DNA from: Flagellimonas lutaonensis
Lineage (GTDB): Bacteria; Bacteroidota; Bacteroidia; Flavobacteriales; Flavobacteriaceae
Reading direction: 5' to 3'
Assembly: GCF_000963865.1 (NCBI RefSeq)
Contig: NZ_CP011071.1
Span: forward strand, 124,001-188,000
DNA: 64,000 nt
The notes under the pieces are model-generated. The model did not search any database. It saw only the letters and a list, made by a program, of their open reading frames with translations, and was not told the origin of the DNA. The number at the start of each line of letters is the position of its first letter. Within the stretch, counting starts at the first letter, position 1. Made by a program: the position numbers and the translations under genes. Shown one piece after another: positions 18,754-27,230 of this stretch.

Positions 18754-20028
18754 TTACAAACGGTCAATCTCAATTTCAGACAAAGGGCCCAATTCATATA
18801 TGGCGCCAACCAGTTCTTGTTTTAAGGCTTTTGCCTTTTGATGTTCACTATTGACCTTGTACACCTTGGCTGCGTTCAATAAGATTTGTGGCTCAAACGT
18901 TTTTCCGAGAATGTGTTCATCCACCACTTGAAGTGCTTTGCGAATCTTTCCGTTTAAAACATAGGCATACGCCAAGTAGCCATATGACTCGGGGGTCGGC
19001 CTATTTTCAACCTCCTTGCGCGCCATGTCCAAAGCCTTTTCCGGTGCTTGAAGGTGTTCTGAGTAAAAAATAACATTTGTGCCATTGTACATGTCTCCGT
19101 ACCCAGGTTGTTGTACCAAACTATAATATATATCAAGGTTTTGGGCTTTGAGCTCATCGTCTCCCATAAAATCGGCTATCTCTGCCTTCAGTAAAAAATG
19201 GTCGGGCGATTTATGGTGGTGAGTTACGGAATCAAGAATGCGCAGCGCCTCTTTCGGGTTTCGCTCATGTGAAAAAACGATCCAAGCGATTCCCTTTTTG
19301 GCATAGGCATTTTGGGCATCCAATTGAAGGGCTTTGATGTAATGGTGATAAGCACCTTCTATTCTACCCGCATGGCCATAGTAATCGGCCAGATTGGTGT
19401 ACGACCAGAGCATCAAACGTTTGTTCTTTGCCGACTCGGCTTTGGCCAGTGCTTTTTCCATAAAGCGGATAGTGGTATCCAGGTCGCCCTTATAATCGCT
19501 CCATTTCGCGGCACGTATAAGAAATCCGAAATCTGACATGTCCCTTATACTGTCCAGGTACTTTTCAGCCGATTTATAGTTGCCCAGTTCCATATGCACA
19601 TCGAACAACAAACTATGTGTTTCTTTTAGGCCTCCACCCGATTGGAGGGCATTTTCGGCCATCTGAAATGCTTCCTTAAAGCGGTGCTGCGCAATATAAT
19701 TTCGGGCCAAGGCCCTATAATATCCTGATTTGTTGATGTTGGCAATCTCAGTGGCCTTGGTTAGAGCCTGTTCTGCCTTTTTCAGGTATTGAATGTCTCC
19801 CGTGTCTTGGAAATATCGATTGTATTCACTGGCCACATGTCCAAAACTCAATAATTGTAAACTGTCGGGCGCGATTTTTGAATTCCAGAGCTCAAAATAC
19901 TTTGAAGTGGTTTTAGGGGGTTGCACACTCAAAAATCGATTATAATCCTCTGAATCGGTCACTTTCGATGTTTCCTCTTGGCATAATACCAGTAGAAACA
20001 CGGTTAGAAAAAATAATAGATATCTCAT
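18754..20028 (-). CDS. TPR-repeat exported protein
   Basis: 424 residues with a signal peptide ending in LLVLC, probably a lipoprotein. Multiple TPR-like helix pairs are visible (YLKKAEQALTKATEIA, AFQMAENALQSGGG, SAEKYLDSIRD, TTIRFMEKALAKAES, AYHHYIKALQLDAQNAYAKKGIAWI). It follows two DUF4331 genes on the same strand after a 90-base gap, and this TPR/DUF4331 clustering suggests a joint function. No enzyme motif. Confidence 0.85.
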   Translation of the reverse strand: MRYLLFFLTVFLLVLCQEETSKVTDSEDYNRFLSVQPPKTTSKYFELWNSKIAPDSLQLLSFGHVASEYNRYFQDTGDIQYLKKAEQALTKATEIANINKSGYYRALARNYIAQHRFKEAFQMAENALQSGGGLKETHSLLFDVHMELGNYKSAEKYLDSIRDMSDFGFLIRAAKWSDYKGDLDTTIRFMEKALAKAESAKNKRLMLWSYTNLADYYGHAGRIEGAYHHYIKALQLDAQNAYAKKGIAWIVFSHERNPKEALRILDSVTHHHKSPDHFLLKAEIADFMGDDELKAQNLDIYYSLVQQPGYGDMYNGTNVIFYSEHLQAPEKALDMARKEVENRPTPESYGYLAYAYVLNGKIRKALQVVDEHILGKTFEPQILLNAAKVYKVNSEHQKAKALKQELVGAIYELGPLSEIEIDRL

Positions 20029-20118
20029 TATGATGTTTTTGTAATTACCTTGTTTTTTGGTTAAGGAAAGGAGACGTACCGCCCCCTTTCCTTTTTCCCT
20101 TTCATAGCAATAAAATCC

Positions 20119-20829
20119 CTATTCGGGGTCGCCCACATAAGGGAATGTCATCAAAATATCCGCCGTGAGGCCCACACCATCTGAAGTCAATCTGGGCAAA
20201 TCGGCCATACCGTCATTGTCAAGGTCTTGGCCACTGAAACGGTCGCCTTCCATTCCACCAAAAAGCAAGATCAGTGAAATATCGATGATGTCGTCGCTCA
20301 ATTTTCGCCCTGTCAGCGCCACTTCATCACCATCGGGCACAAGTATGCGCCCATCATTGTCGGCATCGGTACCGGGATCAAAATAGGTGGTGGGCAGGTC
20401 AGGGGCAACCTCCAAAACATCGGCAGATAGCACAGTGGTCAAGGTGGTGGCATCCAGTCCCAAAATGTTGTTCTCATAATCTACATCGGCAGGGTCCAGC
20501 CCCAATTTCATGGCGTAGACATCATGGTATTGTTCCAATCTGGCCTCAAAATCTGCCTGGAAGGTGGCTGTCATTTCCGATGGTATTGCCATGTTGTGGG
20601 CATCTTTGATGCTTCCATCTGCACTTAAGACCGTATTGATTCCCGGACGCCCCATAAAATCAACTTGTGCAAAAGTGCCACTGAAATCGGGATCCATTCC
20701 CATCATGTCATCATCCATCATCATATCATCGTCCATCATGGCTTCATCATCATTGCTGCAGGCCGTTGCAAAACCCACCAACACAAAGACAAGCAGTACA
20801 TATTTTATTGTATATCGTATCATTTCCAT
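20119..20829 (-). CDS. DUF4331 family lipoprotein with Met/Asp-rich linker
   Basis: 236 residues with lipobox VGFATAC. The mature N-terminus is a striking low-complexity run alternating Met and Asp (from residue 29, MMDDDMMMDDDMMG), then a DUF4331-like domain (FMGRPGINTVL, PDGDEVALTGRKLSDDIIDI, TSDGVGL). It begins four bases after the upstream DUF4331 stop, so the pair is cotranscribed. The acidic/Met run could bind metal, but that is speculation. Function unknown. Confidence 0.85.
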   Translation of the reverse strand: MEMIRYTIKYVLLVFVLVGFATACSNDDEAMMDDDMMMDDDMMGMDPDFSGTFAQVDFMGRPGINTVLSADGSIKDAHNMAIPSEMTATFQADFEARLEQYHDVYAMKLGLDPADVDYENNILGLDATTLTTVLSADVLEVAPDLPTTYFDPGTDADNDGRILVPDGDEVALTGRKLSDDIIDISLILLFGGMEGDRFSGQDLDNDGMADLPRLTSDGVGLTADILMTFPYVGDPE

Positions 20830-20833
20830 CTTT

Positions 20834-21526
20834 TTATTGTTTTCTATTTGTTGTTACCCAAGTATTGTAGACGGTCAACCCCAGGGCATTGGTAGCCGTG
20901 GGGGTGCCCAAAAGGCTGTTCGGCACCTCAACCACAATCGATATGGTATTGGCACCGTCAAACGTATCTTGGGCCTCATCCGGTGGCAGAAAACCCTGTG
21001 GTGCCGAATTTACATCGGGGTCAATGACCGCATTGAACTGAAAAAAGTCAAAGAAGAAGGGGTCTTGGCGAGGGCCCGCAAAAAGTGAGACCCCATTATC
21101 GGTGTTCTCAACGATGGCGGTGGTGCCCGATATCTCTACGTCGCCCAAAGGGAAATCCATCAATACCTGACCGTTGAGACCTGTCTGCGAAGGAGCTGCG
21201 GGCCCAAAGAAGTACATTCTGCCATCGCGTGGGATAGCCTGTATGACAAGGTCTTCGACCAAATCATCATCAAGGTCAATATTGATTTCGGTCAATACAT
21301 CTTCATCAAAGGTACCGTATGCCAGATCAGGCAATACATCTGATTGCAGATCAACGACAAAAACGGTATTGTCAGATCCCGCTAACGGCTCAAAAGCAAA
21401 GAAATCGGCAATATCGGCCGTAGTGCCCATAGAAGAGGGCGCATCGATATGGTCCGCTGCCATAAACAGGGTGCCCACAAATACCAATGTCCCAAGACGG
21501 ACCATGGATTTAGTTAATTTGTTCAT
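20834..21526 (-). CDS. DUF4331 family exported protein
   Basis: 230 residues. The signal peptide precedes the family hallmark DHIDAPSS near residue 26, then DIADFFAF and VFVVDLQ. It carries the N-terminal half typical of DUF4331, while the downstream neighbour resembles the other half, so the two may act as one split protein. First gene of a three-gene minus-strand operon (DUF4331-DUF4331-TPR). Function unknown. Confidence 0.87.
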   Translation of the reverse strand: MNKLTKSMVRLGTLVFVGTLFMAADHIDAPSSMGTTADIADFFAFEPLAGSDNTVFVVDLQSDVLPDLAYGTFDEDVLTEINIDLDDDLVEDLVIQAIPRDGRMYFFGPAAPSQTGLNGQVLMDFPLGDVEISGTTAIVENTDNGVSLFAGPRQDPFFFDFFQFNAVIDPDVNSAPQGFLPPDEAQDTFDGANTISIVVEVPNSLLGTPTATNALGLTVYNTWVTTNRKQ

Positions 21527-21675
21527 TTCATCAATTTAATAGGTTAATACACCTTACCTACGGAAGTTTGGCAAAAGGGGTTTGGTTTTGCCCATATTTT
21601 TTTGGGGAAGACAGCAGAAACTTGGACGTTGTCCACGCATAATTTCGTTTCTTTGAAATGCAAAACCACTTCGCC

Positions 21676-22869
21676 ATGAATCCATCGGCATCTGGCTGGA
21701 TCAATAAACTGGGCCATTTTCTTCAAAAAAATACGGATGGCTTCCACGATTTTGACCAGTTGTACCATAACCTGAAAGAAAACGGTTTTGTCTATGGGGT
21801 CCATCTGTACATTCCACCCTTTATCAATAGCGAGCACCGGCTCACAGACGATGAAGTCGCCAAGATAAACCTGCTGACAGCCCTTTTTTACGTGTTCCAC
21901 TTTTCAAGGGGCAGCACCGACCCAAAAGCCTTCGTGCAGGTGGTGTTGGACTATTACCGCCACCTAGAAATTGGCGAAATCTCCTTTTTCGAAAAAATAA
22001 TTGCGGGGTCTGACAACGAATCAAAGCTCGAACGTTTAATAGACTCGCGGATCAAATTGGGCGAAAACCTTATCGACCGAACTTTTGGCAACAGCATCAC
22101 CAACTCATTGCTGTTCATTGATGTGCTGACATTCAAGAGATTCTTGGAGGGCGAAAAACGCATACTAGGGCACGCCAGAATATTAGAATATTCGGCCATA
22201 AACATTGCGCTGCACACCAAAAAGACCAAAGAAAGTGATGACCATGACGCCAAAATGGTGCAGTTGCTGGCCGCATCGTTAACCTATGTGGACATTGAGC
22301 CCGATAAATACGACAAATCGTACCATAAGATCATTGGCAACCAACTTACTGCCGAAGAAAAACAGTATCTGTTGGACCTGACCTGTATGGCAGTCTGGAA
22401 AGACCATGCCATTGAGCGGCACGAACTGACTTTTGTAAAAAATATCGGGGCCGATTTGGGCAAAACCCCAGAAGAAGTTGAAGCATCGTTCTGTCAGGCA
22501 AAAGAATTCTTCGTAAAAAATTACAAGCGCATTTCGTTTTTGCACGACAAAAGTTTGGCGGAACAGTACTATGACAACATGGCCAAAACGATTGGCAAGT
22601 TAATTGTACGCAATAGCAAAAGGCTCAAAAAAGAACTCCTGAAAAGTAAAGAATTGATCGCACTGATCTCTAAATCGACGGTCAAGGAACTGACGATTGA
22701 GGAGAAAAAAAAGATGCGGAACCAACTCATCGATATTTTTAAAAGCATTCCTTCATTGGCCATTTTCATGCTGCCCGGCGGCGCCATCTTGCTGCCCATT
22801 TTCGTCAAGCTGATTCCTACCTTGTTGCCATCGGCCTTTGATGACAACCGTATGGAAAAAAAGCAGTGA
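21676..22869 (+). CDS. LETM1-related protein with TerB-like middle domain
   Basis: About 397 residues from ATG 21676 (MNPSASGW); ATG 21658 is also in frame. The middle (LTAEEKQYLLDLTCMAVWKD, then HAIERHELTFVKNIGADLG) resembles TerB-like helical domains. The C-terminus has the LETM1 core: hydrophobic FMLPGGAILLPIFVKLIPTL followed by LPSAF. Database names for this group call it LETM1-related biofilm-associated protein. A membrane ion-transport or scaffold role is possible; nothing in the sequence decides it. Monocistronic, convergent with the LytTR regulator. Confidence 0.82.
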   Translation: MNPSASGWINKLGHFLQKNTDGFHDFDQLYHNLKENGFVYGVHLYIPPFINSEHRLTDDEVAKINLLTALFYVFHFSRGSTDPKAFVQVVLDYYRHLEIGEISFFEKIIAGSDNESKLERLIDSRIKLGENLIDRTFGNSITNSLLFIDVLTFKRFLEGEKRILGHARILEYSAINIALHTKKTKESDDHDAKMVQLLAASLTYVDIEPDKYDKSYHKIIGNQLTAEEKQYLLDLTCMAVWKDHAIERHELTFVKNIGADLGKTPEEVEASFCQAKEFFVKNYKRISFLHDKSLAEQYYDNMAKTIGKLIVRNSKRLKKELLKSKELIALISKSTVKELTIEEKKKMRNQLIDIFKSIPSLAIFMLPGGAILLPIFVKLIPTLLPSAFDDNRMEKKQ

Positions 22870-22944
22870 TTTTAACAAAAAAACCGCTATAAGAAAAATT
22901 TATAGTGACTATTAAAATGCTTTTTATCAGTAATTTAAATTCAA

Positions 22945-23700
22945 TTATTCCAACCAAAGCTTAAAATCTTTCACCCGCTCCCTGCTCACGATGATTTCTT
23001 GCTCGTTAAAGGTATTCATTTTTATTTGAAGGCGCGAATTGGTGTACGAAATGATGTCTTTGATATGCGCTACGTTCACGAAAAATTTTCGGCTCACACG
23101 AAAGAAATTTTCGGGCGAAAGTTCAGGTTCGAGATTTTCGAGGGTGGTGTCGAGCAAATAGTTTCTACCATCGGTGGTCGCCGCATAGGTACCCTTGTTC
23201 TCACTGTAAAAACATTCGACCTCATCGGCATTGATAATTTTTAGGTGCTGCCCTACTTTGGTGGTGAAGCGTTTTTTGTATTCACGCTCCAAGGGGTTGG
23301 TCAATAATTTTTTGATGTCCTCAAAATCGACCGCCAATTTTTCTTGGCCGGGTTTAAAGGCTTCGTATTTTTTCACCGCTTTCTCAAGCTCTTCGTCATC
23401 GATGGGTTTCAACAGATAATCGATGCTGTTCAATTTAAAGGCCTGCAGTGCATATTCATCGTAGGCGGTGGTGAAGATGATGGCGCTCTTGACATCGATC
23501 ACATCAAAGATTTCGAAAGAAAGCCCGTCTGACAGCTGTATATCGAGAAAAATCAGGTCTGGGTGTGTGTTGGCCTGGAACCACTCGATGGACTCTTCCA
23601 CCGAATGCAACAAGGTGGACACATTTACCCCCATTCCATTTAAAAGGCGTTGTAAGCGCCGTGCTGCGGGTTTCTCGTCTTCGATGATGATGGCATTCAT
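22945..23700 (-). CDS. LytTR-family response regulator
   Basis: 251 residues. Receiver domain with acidic pair EDE near residues 7-9, phosphoacceptor Asp53 in LIFLDIQLSDG, a Thr in IIFTTAYDEYA and Lys in LLKPID. A C-terminal LytTR DNA-binding domain follows (FTTKVGQHLKIINADEVECF, FFRVSRKFFVNVAHIKDI). It is the last gene of a minus-strand group whose upstream members are four 2TM-domain genes. No histidine kinase is adjacent; the best candidate partner is the 2TM-fused kinase at 52116-53444, on the same strand beyond the cassette block. Confidence 0.93.
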   Translation of the reverse strand: MNAIIIEDEKPAARRLQRLLNGMGVNVSTLLHSVEESIEWFQANTHPDLIFLDIQLSDGLSFEIFDVIDVKSAIIFTTAYDEYALQAFKLNSIDYLLKPIDDEELEKAVKKYEAFKPGQEKLAVDFEDIKKLLTNPLEREYKKRFTTKVGQHLKIINADEVECFYSENKGTYAATTDGRNYLLDTTLENLEPELSPENFFRVSRKFFVNVAHIKDIISYTNSRLQIKMNTFNEQEIIVSRERVKDFKLWLE

Positions 23701-23752
23701 AAAATTCGGATTCTGCGGTTAAAATACGTGAAATGATAATGTTTGTTGCGCG

Positions 23753-24085
23753 CTAGCGGTATTTTTTGTTTTCTTGCTCCTCTTTCTCCATGTACTTCTG
23801 TATCTGGCGGGCTTCCCATTTTTTGTAGAACGAAAATTTGTTGCGGTAGGTGATCAAGGCATGGGCCACCAAAATCAACCCCCAAATGAGCAGGTTGGTA
23901 TGCACCCATGCGAAGTACTCGGGCCTGATCGGAAAATCATCTGCCAAAAACTGGTGCAAAAACCCACTGCGCACCACGTAGAGAAACCCATTGAACACCA
24001 CAAATATTTTGATATGGTTGTAGAAACCTTTGAGTTCCTTTACCCGCTTGGTGGCCCGTTCATATTTCTCGACTGAATTTTCCAT
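23753..24085 (-). CDS. 2TM-domain protein (paralogue 1)
   Basis: 110 residues with the 2TM layout: N-terminal charged helix (KYERATKRVKELKGFYNHIK), two TM segments around IFVVFNGFLYVV and LLIWGLILVAHALI, and C-terminal KKWEARQIQKYMEKEE. It is the most divergent of the four here, lacking the usual GKDWEERKI tail start. Separated by one base from the next 2TM gene, so cotranscribed. 2TM modules accompany or fuse to LytTR-linked histidine kinases; molecular role unknown. Confidence 0.88.
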   Translation of the reverse strand: MENSVEKYERATKRVKELKGFYNHIKIFVVFNGFLYVVRSGFLHQFLADDFPIRPEYFAWVHTNLLIWGLILVAHALITYRNKFSFYKKWEARQIQKYMEKEEQENKKYR

Positions 24086-24086
24086 C

Positions 24087-24398
24087 TTATAAATTCATGT
24101 ATTTATCGGCCTCTTCCCTATCCTTGTCCATGTACTTCTTGATCTGGCGCTCTTCCCAATCCTTCCCAAAAAGAGGGTTGAACCGAAAGGTGATCGCCGC
24201 ATGAATGGCCAGGCCAAGCCCCCAAAATAGGGCGGTAAAAAAGTGCCCCCACTGCCAAAAATTATCGGTGCCCAGGGCTATGTTCACCAAAATAAAGGCA
24301 TTGATGATAAGGTATACGCCCAAGTGAATGTAGAAGGCCTTGAGCTCGTCTACCCGCTTTTTGGCCCTGCCGTATTTGTCGTTGCTATATCGTGTCAT
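24087..24398 (-). CDS. 2TM-domain protein (paralogue 2)
   Basis: 103 residues: charged helix KRVDELKAFYIHLGVY, TM1 LIINAFILVNIALG, TM2 HFFTALFWGLGLAIHAAITF, tail FGKDWEERQIKKYMDKDREE. One base before the start of paralogue 1. Clearly homologous to the neighbouring 2TM genes and to the C-terminal domain of the kinase at 52116-53444. Confidence 0.9.
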   Translation of the reverse strand: MTRYSNDKYGRAKKRVDELKAFYIHLGVYLIINAFILVNIALGTDNFWQWGHFFTALFWGLGLAIHAAITFRFNPLFGKDWEERQIKKYMDKDREEADKYMNL

Positions 24399-24432
24399 GA
24401 TTTATGCCCAGAACGTCTAGGTATTTTTATAT

Positions 24433-24466
24433 TGTTCACCCTGAATTTATTTCAGGGTCTGTTGTG
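24433..24466. repeat. Short hairpin repeat, REP-like
   Basis: ACCCTGAA (24438-24445) pairs with TTCAGGGT (24451-24458) in the spacer between 2TM genes. This short palindrome type is recalled as scattered through many flavobacterial genomes; its copy number here cannot be judged from one window. Confidence 0.55.
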
Positions 24467-24483
24467 ATATATTTTCAAAGTTT

Positions 24484-24786
24484 CTAACGCCACTTGGTGC
24501 CGTTGTTTTCATTCTCCATGATTTCCTTGATCTTGCGCTCTTCCCAGTCTTTACCGAAAAAAGGGTTCCACTTGAAGGTGTTCATCGCATGAAAAAAGAG
24601 CCCGATGCCCCAGCCAAAAGCCGCCCACAGAAACCACATATACCGCCATTCGTTGGTCCAGTAGTTGATACCGGCCAGTGCCGAGATGATCAATACGTAC
24701 GAGGTCAGGTTGCCATAGAATTTTTTGAGCTCTTCTACCCGTTCTTTGGCCTTGATGTATTTTATTTCGTTTTTGTTGAATTCCAT
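24484..24786 (-). CDS. 2TM-domain protein (paralogue 3)
   Basis: 100 residues: AKERVEELKKFYGNLTSYVL, TM1 IISALAGINYW, TM2 WAAFGWGIGLFFHAMNTF, tail FGKDWEERKIKEIMENENN. Same architecture as its neighbours. A gap of 85 bases containing a REP-like hairpin separates it from paralogue 2, so the operon may be attenuated there. Confidence 0.9.
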   Translation of the reverse strand: MEFNKNEIKYIKAKERVEELKKFYGNLTSYVLIISALAGINYWTNEWRYMWFLWAAFGWGIGLFFHAMNTFKWNPFFGKDWEERKIKEIMENENNGTKWR

Positions 24787-24799
24787 TGTATTTGATTTT

Positions 24800-24838
24800 A
24801 TGCCCTCCCGATCGATAGCTATCGGGATGACTGGGCAT
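24800..24838. repeat. Nested palindrome between 2TM genes
   Basis: ATGCCC (24800-24805) with GGGCAT (24833-24838) encloses CCCGAT (24807-24812) with ATCGGG (24821-24826), around a GATAGCTATC core. A degenerate version (CGATAGCCATCGGG) lies near 24944-24957. Resembles small dispersed palindromes of flavobacterial genomes. Confidence 0.55.
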
Positions 24839-24967
24839 CTGTTGGTTAAAAAGGTATTTAAAGTTACAAATTGTTGACCTCCCCCCCATTCTCAAAGAGA
24901 AATAACTTGGCCAAATGGCAGTTTCTTCCCTCTGGAATAGTCGCGATAGCCATCGGGAGGCAGGGGT

Positions 24968-25243
24968 CTATTCATCGCGCTCCATGAATTCTTTGATCTT
25001 GCGCTCTTCCCAGTCCTTGCCCAAAAAGGGCATATAGCCAAAGGCACGCAGGCCATGGGCCGTAAGCCCAAGTCCCCACCCCAGTGCCGGGAAGAGCACC
25101 CACGGAAAACTGGTGGTTGCATAGTTAAAATACGCCAATACAGAGATTACGATGACGTACACCATTAAATGGGTATAGAACCCCTTGATGCACTCGACCT
25201 GTTCTTTGGCCTTTTTGTATTTGTATTCGTTGATTGTTTCCAT
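24968..25243 (-). CDS. 2TM-domain protein (paralogue 4), first gene of the group
   Basis: 91 residues: AKEQVECIKGFYTHLMVYVI, TM1 VISVLAYFNYA, TM2 FPALGWGLGLTAHGLRAF, tail LGKDWEERKIKEFMERDE. It heads the minus-strand series 2TM-2TM-2TM-2TM-LytTR regulator. 126 bases upstream lies AACAGTTCGGT, a LytTR-type site also found before the TPR/kinase operon and the TonB receptor gene. Confidence 0.9.
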   Translation of the reverse strand: METINEYKYKKAKEQVECIKGFYTHLMVYVIVISVLAYFNYATTSFPWVLFPALGWGLGLTAHGLRAFGYMPFLGKDWEERKIKEFMERDE

Positions 25244-25368
25244 AACTATTGTTTTATTGATTTTTAAATTCTGAGATCAACCATTGGTTATCATTCTTCC
25301 CGTATTGTTCATTCTTGATTGTACACCCCAAATATCAGCAGCAAAGGGCGCATTTAAAAAAAGGGCTG

Positions 25369-25379
25369 ACCGAACTGTT
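25369..25379 (-). promoter_or_regulatory. Putative LytTR binding site upstream of the 2TM/regulator operon
   Basis: On the minus strand this reads AACAGTTCGGT; its nine bases ACAGTTCGG fit the published LytTR consensus [TA][AC][CA]GTTN[AG][TG]. The same 11-mer occurs at 54186-54196 and 56586-56596, each about 100-125 bases before a minus-strand gene of the kinase/receptor cluster. The match with the 54186 site extends over flanking bases (TGACC..., then T6GGG and ATGG on the plus strand). Confidence 0.6.
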
Positions 25380-25419
25380 GGTTTTTTGGGATGGAATGTG
25401 GATTTAACCGATTTTGGCG

Positions 25420-25504
25420 CCAAATAACATATGGGCATTTTGTATATATTTTAGATGAATATATATTTTTTATATACAAAATGCCCAATATCCATATTAT
25501 TTGG
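25420..25504. repeat. Long palindrome at the left edge of the cassette block
   Basis: A perfect 16-bp inverted repeat, GGGCATTTTGTATATA (25433-25448) with its complement at 25471-25486, is extended outward by CCAAATAA (25420-25427) against TTATTTGG (25497-25504) with a few unpaired bases. It is AT-rich and has no coding frame. It lies at the junction of backbone and cassette block, so it may be a terminus, an attI-like site or a simple bidirectional terminator. Confidence 0.6.
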
Positions 25505-25580
25505 AAGTTCTTATTTGTAGGGTGTTCCGCACATTTTTTTTACATTTATCGGTATTAAACAAAACTGCACCTATTTAGGT

Positions 25581-25833
25581 GATGTGGCACAATACCTTCG
25601 GTCGCTCAGGCCGTTTGCCTACGGCAAAACTCCCTCCTGAGCTATTGTGCCACATCGGCCAGGCAGTACGACTGCATATTCGCTATATTTAACATTGAAA
25701 CCATAATCGGGCCATTCGCTCCTCACTGAAGGCACTGTGCACATCAAGGGGCTATAGCGAATATGCGTCTAATGGCGACCCCTAGCTAATGCAAGCTACG
25801 CTTGCAACGCTACTCGCCATAGCCGCCTGGCCG
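25581..25833. repeat. 253-bp gene-less structured element, copy 1
   Basis: Module 1 is a hairpin GATGTGGCACAATA (25581-25594) / TATTGTGCCACATC (25643-25656) with inner stems GCTCAGG/CCTGAGC and TTTGCC/GGCAAA. Module 2 is GGCCAGGC (25657-25664) / GCCTGGCC (25825-25832), enclosing GCATATTCGCTATA (25674-25687) / its complement (25753-25766) and ATGGCGA/TCGCCAT. It ends in the G of the next unit's GTT. Copies at 26864-27116 and 33687-33901 look identical by eye. It behaves as a cassette with no gene: a 14-bp start word, its complement, then an attC-like hairpin. Confidence 0.85.
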
Positions 25834-25865
25834 TTGTGGTTAATGCGAAAAACCAACGAAATTGA

Positions 25866-26660
25866 ATGAACAAAACGATATTTGAGATTACCAAAATGGA
25901 TTGTCCTTCCGAGGAAAACCTAATCCGAATGAAATTGGATGGAATTTCAAATATTGCGAATTTGGACTTTGACATTCCAAACCGAAAACTGACCGTTTTT
26001 CACAACGGACAAGTCGACCAAATCGAAAAATCCGTTCTCGAACTGAATTTGGGCGGAAAGAAAATCTCGACCGAACAAACCGACCAGACGGAATTTAAAG
26101 AAAATGCAAACCAAAAAAAGCTACTTTGGTCTGTACTTGCCATAAATTTTGCCTTCTTTATAATCGAGATGACAACAGGACTGATTTCAAAATCAATGGG
26201 ATTGGTTGCCGACAGTTTGGATATGCTTGCGGACAGTTTCGTTTACGGAATTAGTTTGTTTGCGGTTGGCGGAACGTTGATTAGAAAAAAACGAATTGCT
26301 AAAATTGCGGGATATTTTCAAATAACACTTGCGATTATTGGGTTTGTGGAAATTTTGAGAAGATTTTTTGGAGCCGAGAAAATTCCAGACTTTTCGACAA
26401 TGATTATCGTTTCGATTTTTGCACTTATTGCAAACGGAATTTGTCTTTACATCTTGCAAAAGTCAAAAAGCAAAAACGAGGTTCATATGAAAGCGAGTAT
26501 GATTTTTACTTCGAACGATGTGATTATCAACTTAGGAGTGATAATCGCAGGAATTTTGGTAAATTGGTTGAGTTCAAGTAAACCTGATTTGATTATCGGA
26601 ACAATTGTTTTTGCGTTGGTAATACAAGGTGCATTTAGGATTTTGAAATTAAGCAAATGA
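25866..26660 (+). CDS. Cation transporter: HMA-like N-terminus fused to CDF-type membrane domain
   Basis: 264 residues. The N-terminal 65 residues (EITKMDCPSEENLIRMKLDG) resemble heavy-metal-associated domains but carry a single Cys. Five or six TM segments follow, with SLDMLADSFVYGISLFAVGG, the metal-site helix pattern of cation diffusion facilitators, and a second metal-site-like FTSNDVIINLGVIIAG. Probably exports a divalent metal. It is the sole gene of its cassette, 32 bases after the core GTTGTGGTTA and 10 bases before the complementary inverse core. AT-rich compared with backbone genes. Confidence 0.85.
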   Translation: MNKTIFEITKMDCPSEENLIRMKLDGISNIANLDFDIPNRKLTVFHNGQVDQIEKSVLELNLGGKKISTEQTDQTEFKENANQKKLLWSVLAINFAFFIIEMTTGLISKSMGLVADSLDMLADSFVYGISLFAVGGTLIRKKRIAKIAGYFQITLAIIGFVEILRRFFGAEKIPDFSTMIIVSIFALIANGICLYILQKSKSKNEVHMKASMIFTSNDVIINLGVIIAGILVNWLSSSKPDLIIGTIVFALVIQGAFRILKLSK

Positions 26661-26669
26661 AAAAAGCAC

Positions 26670-26864
26670 TAACCACAACAACGTGTATAGCTCATTGCTG
26701 TTCAGTTGCTTAAACCGAAGTTAAGGCATATTTGGAAAGTCGCCAAATTTTTAAATTTGACGATTTGCAAGAGAAAAGATAAATAGTAAAATTTAAAAAT
26801 TTGGCTTGTGGCTCAACCGAAAAATAATCGATAATCTGCACGCAACGAGCCATACACAACACCG
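26670..26864. repeat. attC-like hairpin site 1
   Basis: Starts with TAACCACAAC (26670-26679), the complement of the unit's own start word at 25833-25842. The main stem is GTGTATAGCTCATTGC (26683-26698) with GCAACGAGCCATACAC (26842-26857), imperfect, plus an inner GCCAAATTTTTAAATTT-type stem. It ends ACACCG at the border of structured element copy 2. Confidence 0.75.
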
Positions 26865-27116
26865 ATGTGGCACAATACCTTCGGTCGCTCAGGCCGTTTG
26901 CCTACGGCAAAACTCCCTCCTGAGCTATTGTGCCACATCGGCCAGGCAGTACGACTGCATATTCGCTATATTTAACATTGAAACCATAATCGGGCCATTC
27001 GCTCCTCACTGAAGGCACTGTGCACATCAAGGGGCTATAGCGAATATGCGTCTAATGGCGACCCCTAGCTAATGCAAGCTACGCTTGCAACGCTACTCGC
27101 CATAGCCGCCTGGCCG
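26864..27116. repeat. 253-bp gene-less structured element, copy 2
   Basis: Appears identical to copy 1 (25581-25833) and has the same length. Preceded by ACACC, whereas copy 1 is preceded by TTAGGT, so the element's left border is the G of GATGTGG. Ends in the G of the next core GTTGTAATGC. Confidence 0.85.
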
Positions 27117-27137
27117 TTGTAATGCATTTTAAAAAAT

Positions 27138-27230
27138 ATGGAATCCGACCCGAACACTTTCAAAATGGATGAGTTTTCGTGGTATCAAGATGCTCTAAAA
27201 TGGACTGAATCGCATCAGAAAGGTTCTTGA
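27138..27230 (+). pseudogene. Deleted copy of the plus-strand gene of the symmetric cassette
   Basis: Thirty codons matching the C-terminus of the 112-residue protein at 44787-45125 (MESDPNTFKMDEFSWY..., ending ESHQKGS). The missing 246 bases correspond exactly to recombination between two AAAAAATATGGA direct repeats in the full copy (44780-44791 and 45026-45037). The loss is in frame and leaves an ATG, so a 30-residue peptide could still be made. Confidence 0.7.

Noticed and set aside
25581-25833. Structured element as a group II intron or retron RNA
   Set aside because: No reverse transcriptase frame nearby and no domain V-like hairpin; size and border rule fit a cassette-like site better.
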